From Glycine soja (taxonomy: Eukaryota > Streptophyta > Magnoliopsida > Fabales > Fabaceae): 64,000 bases of DNA. The position numbers and the translations under genes are program-made. The DNA lies in assembly GCF_004193775.1 (NCBI RefSeq), contig NC_041004.1, positions 3,610,718-3,674,717 of the forward strand. Reading direction: 5' to 3'. Positions 57,943 through 64,000 of the stretch are shown here, piece after piece. The notes below the pieces were generated by a model. The model was not told where the DNA came from and searched no databases. It worked only from the letters and a program-made list of their open reading frames with translations. Position 1 is the first letter of the stretch. Each line of letters begins with the position of its first letter.

Positions 57943-60900
57943 ATTCCTCGAAGAAAAACTCTCAACCTTCACATGATTCAGCACCAAAATCTATGTACCA
58001 TAATGCGTAAATAAGTTTTTACAAGAGAAACAACGAGTAAGATTTCTTCTTTAGCATTTCTAAAGTTGTTAACTTTTTTACTTTCTTAAAATTCAAGGAA
58101 AACCTTTATTGTTGAAATTCTTGAATATGTATTTTATTTTTTCTTAGAAAAATTGATACATCAGACTGTGAATTTTTTATTCATTTATTTATTTTTATAA
58201 GCATAAAAAGTTATTTATTTCTATTGTTGAAGTTGTCTTGGTTGAGAAGTCATGTATATTGAGGCTTTAACTTTTGTCTGTGTGATTAGTGCTTCCCCCT
58301 ATAATTTATTGAGTGATGAAAGTGTATCGACCGATGGTGGATGAGAAACTAAGTTTGGATTCAGACCAAAAGTCATCTAGGATTTTAGTTTTTAGGGGAA
58401 GTCAACTATGAAGCCAAAAATCAATTTGTCATATTGATGAGATACGAGACAAAGAGGAAACATTTCAAAACACTATGAACGCCACTATCATAGAGGAACG
58501 AATGCCTATGTTCTTTTCCAATTAGTGTGTTATCAATGTTGATGCCTGATATTCTGTTTTTGTAGATACAGTGATGAATTTATTTATTTGTTAAAATTAT
58601 AGTCCATGAAAAACTATTCTCTAAAGTCGGTATATAGTTTAATAAATTGCTATTTTTGAAAATGTGATCCTTCTAAAGTCTGTATTTTTTTTAACTTAAC
58701 TTAAATTAAATAATCTATTAATTTGTTAATTAAACAGTGCTTTTTTTAACTAAAAATTTACCAATTTTTAAAAATCTACCGAGGCTTCTTAATTTTTTTA
58801 CTGTTGTTTTTTTTAAATCGCGCCTGTGTGTTTTGAAACACCAACAACAATGTCCTTTATTGAAATTTTTTCAGTTTTTTAAACAAGAATGATTGCTTTT
58901 TTATTTTTCTCTTTTAGTATCTTATAATTTTTATTTCAAACTTTTATGCATGTGTGCGATTTGAGATATTAATGGTAATATACTTGAGTGTAATTTCTTT
59001 TGACTTCTTTCTTAAACTTACACTTGAATTAGGTTCTAGTAGCAAAGACAAAAATTTAGTTCTCAAATTAAGTTTTTGTTTTATTTTGCTTTCTTAAATA
59101 TGAGCCTCTTACATTTTTTCTATCACATGCTTAATTTTTCTTTTCTTTCTGCGGTTTTATGATTCAAGTTGCGAGGAATAGAGATAGAAAACAATATCAA
59201 ATACTATTTTTTAATTATAAGTGTCATGTAATTTAGTTTGAGTACAATAAAAGAATCATGTATAGAATTTTTATGTCATATAAATTATTATAATTTGTCT
59301 TAATTAAAAAATAGGAGGACAAAAATTATATTTTAGACTAAAAAATTTAATGTCTTAATTATTTGTGTATTTTTCTCTTCCAATAAGGTGATGATCAAAT
59401 AATACAAAACACAAATAATATACTAGGATCTAGCATTTATGACACTCTAATTGGTGAGATATATAAAAGCCCTTGACTAGAAAATATTTTATGACACTGA
59501 TTTTTTTCTTTCAAATTTTGAATTTGCAATTTTAATTTTGAAAACCTAACTCCCCAATATTCATTACCTTTTTTTGGCATTATTATTATTATGGTTTAAA
59601 CACCATAATTAGGATCTTAATTTAACTTTTTAATAGGATCTCGATAAATCCTGCAAGCTTTGATCATTTAGATCGATTATAATATGACTATTTGTAAATC
59701 ATATAGAAGGCCATGTTTCATCTGTCTTTCTCAAAATTAAAAATACTAGCTATTTCAATAACTTTCAAATATTGGATTGTATGTAACAACCATAGTAGAA
59801 GCATTACTAATTTATTATTGGATTATACATTCTCATTACTATTTGTTATTAGATTTCAGAACTTAAAACTAAAAGTTGTTTAATAAATATATAAATTACA
59901 TTCTAAAAATTGAGATGTGAGATTTTTTAACATTTATTACCTTGCACACATTTCCAACTCTGACAAATCTTTAAAAGTTGGATTTAATTAAATACCTTGA
60001 CTGTGCAATCTAGACCTATATATCAAGATAAATGATACCTAAATGTGTAATCTAGACCTAAATGTGTAAATGATACCTAAAAATGCTCACGTAAGAACAC
60101 TTTTTATTTTTATTCTTGATAACCCGCGTAAGAACGCTTTTGTAGAACAAAAAGTTTTGGAAAGTAAGTAGAAAGTGTCCTATTTCAAGATCAATGAGGT
60201 ATGCCATAAGTATTAATAAATAAAAAGTGATAACGTCGTCCGTGAATGTGTTTTTCCAGATCAGTGGATGTTTTTTTTGAATATTTTTTAAAAATAAAAA
60301 ATAATAATAACATTCATATAAAAATAATTTTTAAGTTATTAATTTCTTAGTAATTAAATATTTTTTTTAGCTTTTAAAAACAGGTACTTACGGAACCGAA
60401 CAAGCAGAAGTGCTAATAACAAATTTCTTCTAACACTTCTTTATGACACATTCCTTGTTTATTATTTTTAATTATTCAGTTAACAATAAAAAGTATGCGT
60501 AATACATATGTATCAAAGAGTAAAAAAAACTTCCATAAAAATTCTATAGGTGTTGTACTTGTATGTGTTATTCTCTAATTAAAATTAAATTTTCATATTG
60601 GTAGTACACAAAAAACTATTTGCATTAAAGAATTATGTATACTATTGATGTGAAACACTAATTCTAATTGAACAATAGCTCATAAAACACCTATATGTGT
60701 AAGACAAAAATTTTATGTAACCAATTAAACTTTTATATGGAGACAACTAAAATCAATTAAATATTCATTAATATTAAGAAGATTAATTAATAGATATATA
60801 TGTGAGTTATTGTAAATTTTTTGGATTTTTATCTTTATAAATAAAAAATATTCATTAATAACATGGATGACAAATATCCTTAAAAAAAGAAAAGGAAAAA

Positions 60901-61157
60901 AATATTCATTAATAACTTAGACGACTTTTAATGAAACACTTACCTACCTAAACCAACCAATTGAACCTTTTTTTGGACCCATATCTAAAAACAACACTTA
61001 CCATGATATCAACCGTCCTCATGCTGAGATACATGTGAAAAGTTTACTACAAAGACACTATTTACTTAGGTGGAAATCACAAACATTAACATGCATTATC
61101 CACTAATATCTATTTATATGGTCTCTTGTGGACAAACGTTTGTTTCATTATTACAAT
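57943..61157. other. Intergenic DNA, about 3.2 kb
   Basis: AT-rich; no gene recognised. Small duplicated motifs (AATCTAGACCTA, AAATGATACCTAAA) lie at 60005-60080. The last few hundred bases should contain the promoter of the next gene. Confidence 0.55.
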
Positions 61158-62424
61158 ATGGAAGGATCCAAGTTAGAGATCATCAGCGAGGTGAGAGTGG
61201 AGGATAATATTGATCATAAGTATGTTCGTATTCCAATCCACAGGTTAAGAGCCAGAAGACTTAACCTTGCGCTAAGGGTTAAGCCAAAGAAAACCTCAAG
61301 GTTAGACTACACTTGCATGTACTTCAGCCATTTTTCTTGTACGTACGCTTTAATTTTTTTTATCATTGAAAAAAAAAAGCCATCTTACTCTGGATAAATA
61401 TTACTAATAACTTTTGTGGCTTTCACATTGTATCTTTTGATTTGCCCTAGCTAGCTATATTTGTCATCATCCACTGATGAAAATTTATTTTATGAATACA
61501 TTCTTGAGAAAAAAGAACATAGAAGCATCAATAAACAAATTAATCGCTTAAGTAATGAGTATTAAACAATTTAAAAATGCTTTTATTAAGGTTTAAGTTG
61601 TGCTATAAGCACTACAGACATTTGTATTCAGGAAAAAAACTAGTCATTTGTAAAACATAAATAAGAATGTCAGCAACATATATATATATATATATATATA
61701 TCTTTGGATATATTATTATTATTTTTATTGTTGATTGAAATTCATACAAAATCTACTAATTTATCACAAGAATCTGTACGGAATTCATGAAATGAATTGA
61801 GTCTTATTATTATATCGTCTCATTTACCTAGAATTTCTCATAAATTCTTACAAATAAAATAATACTACGTTGCATAATATCTTGTTATAGCATTTTTTCA
61901 GTTCAGTACTGGAACATCATTATGTCTTTTTAACTATTTTTTGTAGCACATCAACTAAAAAGAAGGACCAAGAGCTGGTTATTGCTGCATTCCCATGGCA
62001 TGAATTGTTCGTGTTTCTGAATCAACAATTCCTTGGAGCCCTTCAAGTTGAGTATCAAAACAAGACCAAATCGCCCTTCGAGACACACCCAATTCACATG
62101 TGGACTTTCCTAACTTCCATATGCTTTTACAGTGTGATCCTTGCATTCAAAATCAACATTAAGGCTTGCAGTAATGACCACTTTGCTTTTATCCTCAAAC
62201 ATGTTCTTCTTGTCTTGGGTTCACTTTCCTCAGCCTCCTTATTGTGTATCTTCCAACCAGGCCAGCATTTTTGGTTTCTCTATGTCATAGGGATATATAT
62301 GCCACTAATGCTGGCTCATCACTTGCTCCAAAATCAAGTGTTGAAGGTTTTGGGAACTATAATGACTTCAGCTTCCCAACTTCGAGACTATCTAAATATG
62401 TTTTGTGGATGCATAGGGCAGTGA
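61158..62424 (+). CDS. Small predicted membrane protein of unknown function (206 aa)
   Basis: Two exons, 61158-61300 and 61947-62424, join in phase (codon split AG/C) through an AAG/GTTAGA donor and a TTTTTGTAG acceptor. The ATG at 61158 (MEGSKLEIISEVRVEDNIDH) is chosen because the open frame upstream of it has no other ATG. Residues 22-48 are basic (RIPIHRLRARRLNLALRVKP). Hydrophobic segments at about 100-118 (WTFLTSICFYSVILAF), 130-151 (FILKHVLLVLGSLSSASLL) and 156-176 (FWFLYVIGIYMPLMLAHHLL) look like three membrane helices. No signal peptide is evident. I do not recognise the family; the reading as a real gene rests on frame continuity across the splice and on codon use unlike the flanking AT-rich DNA. 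Confidence 0.65.
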
Positions 62425-62724
62425 CGGTACTCGTACTTCCTCAATATTAGAAATGCTCTTTTTGATTGTTGATAAAAAATTTATTAGAATTTAAGAAGTT
62501 ACATGTGGATGTAGCATGAGAAATTATTAGGTGGTTTTTTTTTTTAATTAGCATTATTAGGTAGTGTTGAGTCACACTACTTGATTCATGATATGGACCA
62601 ATTTATATATGACATGTAATAAAATGTTATTAATTATTTTACATATAAAAACTTAATCATGTGTCACATACAAATTGATAGGAATCATGAATAGGTGATA
62701 ACCCAAAATCACCTGTTAGTTTAT
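62425..62724. other. 3' flank with an imperfect hairpin
   Basis: TTCATGATATGGACCAATTT near 62584 is mirrored by the reverse complement of bases near 62670-62694 (TTCATGATTCCTATCAATTT), forming a stem of roughly 35 bp that could be a small MITE or part of the 3' UTR. The base pairs adjoining 62725 are the insertion flank of the next element. Confidence 0.45.
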
Positions 62725-63099
62725 TGTTATGCGCTGGTCGTGGGGAAGGGAGAAAGGAGAGGGGGACTGAAGCTCTTAAGCTTGTGAAATCCTTGATTCG
62801 AGGTCAAGGGCCTCCTCACTAAATTAATAGTTTCTGGAAATATCACTCTGCATTTTATTCATGTATCCTCAAGCTTTTATACAACATGTCTATAACAAGC
62901 TAATGATGCTAACGGTCTTAACGGTTTTCTAACTGCCTAACTAACAGTTCAACAAACTCGTAACCGTGCATGCAAGCACGTGCTTATTCTTCATATGCAG
63001 TCTTCTAAGTATCGTGGTCGCGTGGTACTTCGTTTGGGCCGTTCATATGACGCAAGTGGTGAAGGTGCTTCGTCCCTGTGCGTGTTGCCGCTGCTAACA
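62725..63099 (-). repeat. 3' LTR of a second gypsy element (375 bp)
   Basis: On the minus strand the LTR begins TGTTAGCAGCGGC at 63099 and ends GCGCATAACA at 62725, giving the same TGTTA...TAACA ends as the element at 52.8 kb. It contains TATAAAAG and GAATAAAATG signals. A purine-rich CCCAGGGGTGGATAG directly precedes it, as a polypurine tract should. The partner LTR lies outside the window, so the border call rests on motifs and on similarity in layout to the first element. Confidence 0.75.
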
Positions 63100-63998
63100 C
63101 TATCCACCCCTGGGAAAACCACCTTGTCCTCAAGGTGGTGGGCGCTTCGAATATCGTCCCATTGTTCCCAAGTTGAATCTTCTGGAGGTACTCCCTGCCA
63201 TTGCACCAACACCCATCGTGTGGGAGGGTCTGTGGATGAATCTTCGCGAGAGTCCAGGATGGTAAGAGGTTCCAAGATGGGTCTGTTGTGTGACGCGTCG
63301 GGGGGAAGAAGGGCTTGTGGTAAATCCAAGGGGCCATGGTGTGGGCGAAGTTGGAGGAGGCTTACCATAGATCACCTCGTATGGAGTGAGCCCAGTACCG
63401 GCGTGTTGAGAGGTATTGTATGACCACTCTACGAGGGCGAGGAACTTGAACCAAGATGCAGGTTGGTGATGCACGAACGAACGCAAATATTGTTCCAGTG
63501 TTCGATTCATTACTTCTGTCTGACCATCCGTTTGAGGATGGTAGGCAGTACTCATTCTCAATGAGGTACCACTCATCTTAAAGAGCTCCTTCCAAAAATG
63601 AGCTGACGAAAATTGGGTCACGGTCAGAGATAATGCTTCGAGGGAATCCATGGAGTTTGCATATGGTATCCATGAACAAAGTGGCTACTCTGAAGGCTGT
63701 GAACTGCGTTGGAAGGGCACCGAAGTGGACGCCCTTGGAGAATCTATCGACCACGACCATGATCACCGTGAAGCCGTGGGAGTTGGGGAGGTGAGTTATG
63801 AAATCCATAGAAAGATCCTCCCAAACTCCGGCCGAGATGGGAATTGGTTGTAACAAGCCTGCGTTTTTACGCGTGATGTGTTTGATTTGTTGACACACTG
63901 CGCATTCACGAACAAATCGTTTGACGTCTGTGCGCATGTTGGGCCATTGGAAATTAGACTGGAGTCGGTGCAAGGTCTTCTTGACTCCGAAGTGACCA
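62991..63998 (-). pseudogene. Integrase-chromodomain fragment with frameshift and deletion
   Basis: Reading leftward: zinc-binding region (FVRECAVCQQIKH), catalytic-core Asp residues in MDFITHLP and SDRDPIF, then a frame change near 63590-63640 to a second frame that keeps the third catalytic residue (AYHPQTDGQTEVMNR). After VIYGKPPPTSP the frame changes again near 63350-63380 and goes almost at once to LDLPQALLPPDASHNRP and the chromodomain (VLVQWQGVPPEDSTWEQW). In the 52.8-kb element these two points are separated by about 370 bp, so roughly 330 bp encoding the integrase C-terminal (GPY/F-type) module seem to be deleted. The protein ends inside the LTR at YLEDCI. Non-functional as it stands. 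Confidence 0.82.
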
Positions 63999-64000
63999 CC

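Larger units (their letters stand above)
62725..64000 (-). mobile_element. Second Ty3/gypsy chromovirus, 3' part (runs off the window)
   Basis: Minus-strand element with integrase, chromodomain and 3' LTR present; the 5' portion lies beyond base 64000. Domain order, LTR size and the pol frame running into the LTR match the element at 52.8-57.9 kb, but the sequences differ, so it is a related family rather than a recent copy. It is in the opposite orientation. Confidence 0.88.

Noticed and set aside
62991..63423. Plus-strand frames over the second chromovirus (for example 62980-63423)
   Set aside because: Shadows of the minus-strand integrase/chromodomain sequence.
1..64000. tRNA, rRNA or bacterial-type operon signals
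   Set aside because: None recognised on either strand by eye; a tRNAscan-type search would be needed to exclude single tRNA genes.

Overview
This window is nuclear DNA from a dicot plant, most likely a legume of the soybean (Glycine) type. It is AT-rich. Genes have short exons and AT-rich introns with GT..AG borders, and (TA)n and (GA)n microsatellites, MITE-like hairpins and LTR retrotransposons fill the space between them. The genus is an inference from repeat style (a SIRE-type LTR end at base 1 and GCGCTTAGCGC-type repeats near 52.05 kb). No search was run.

Host genes, left to right: (1) SSRP1, the HMG-box subunit of the FACT histone chaperone, minus strand, 9.9-15.4 kb, 16 coding exons, 640 aa, with every junction in phase. 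(2) A six-exon plus-strand gene at 25.4-28.95 kb for an acidic/lysine-rich 291-aa protein combining a ubiquitin-interacting motif with a C-terminal EF-hand. (3) A minus-strand VAP27/VAMP-associated protein with an MSP domain at 32.1-34.3 kb, seven exons, apparently lacking the membrane anchor. (4) A minus-strand, single-exon coding region at 41.0-42.0 kb for a 337-aa multi-pass protein with a plastid-like N-terminus. (5) A plus-strand two-exon gene at 61.2-62.4 kb for a 206-aa protein with about three membrane segments.

Mobile DNA: a 5.9-kb Mutator-like element (15.78-21.72 kb) sits just upstream of SSRP1. It carries a truncated MULE transposase N-terminus, a decayed plant-mobile-domain (PMD/MAIN-like) gene in convergent orientation, arrays of the palindrome TTCCGGAA near both ends, and a roughly 80-bp tandem repeat. 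A complete but inactivated Ty3/gypsy chromovirus (52.82-57.94 kb) has both LTRs and a perfect 5-bp target duplication (CAATA). Part of a related element in the opposite orientation occupies 62.7-64.0 kb and runs off the window. Smaller elements include a TIR element abutting the UIM/EF-hand promoter, a possible TRIM near 46.3 kb, a TIR element at 0.75-1.3 kb and long hairpins at 6.5 and 50.5 kb.

The most unusual object is the MULE with its captured PMD gene and TTCCGGAA arrays. I found no evidence for an entirely new system. Everything was read by eye, so splice sites are predictions from frame continuity and consensus, and repeat borders may be off by a few bases.
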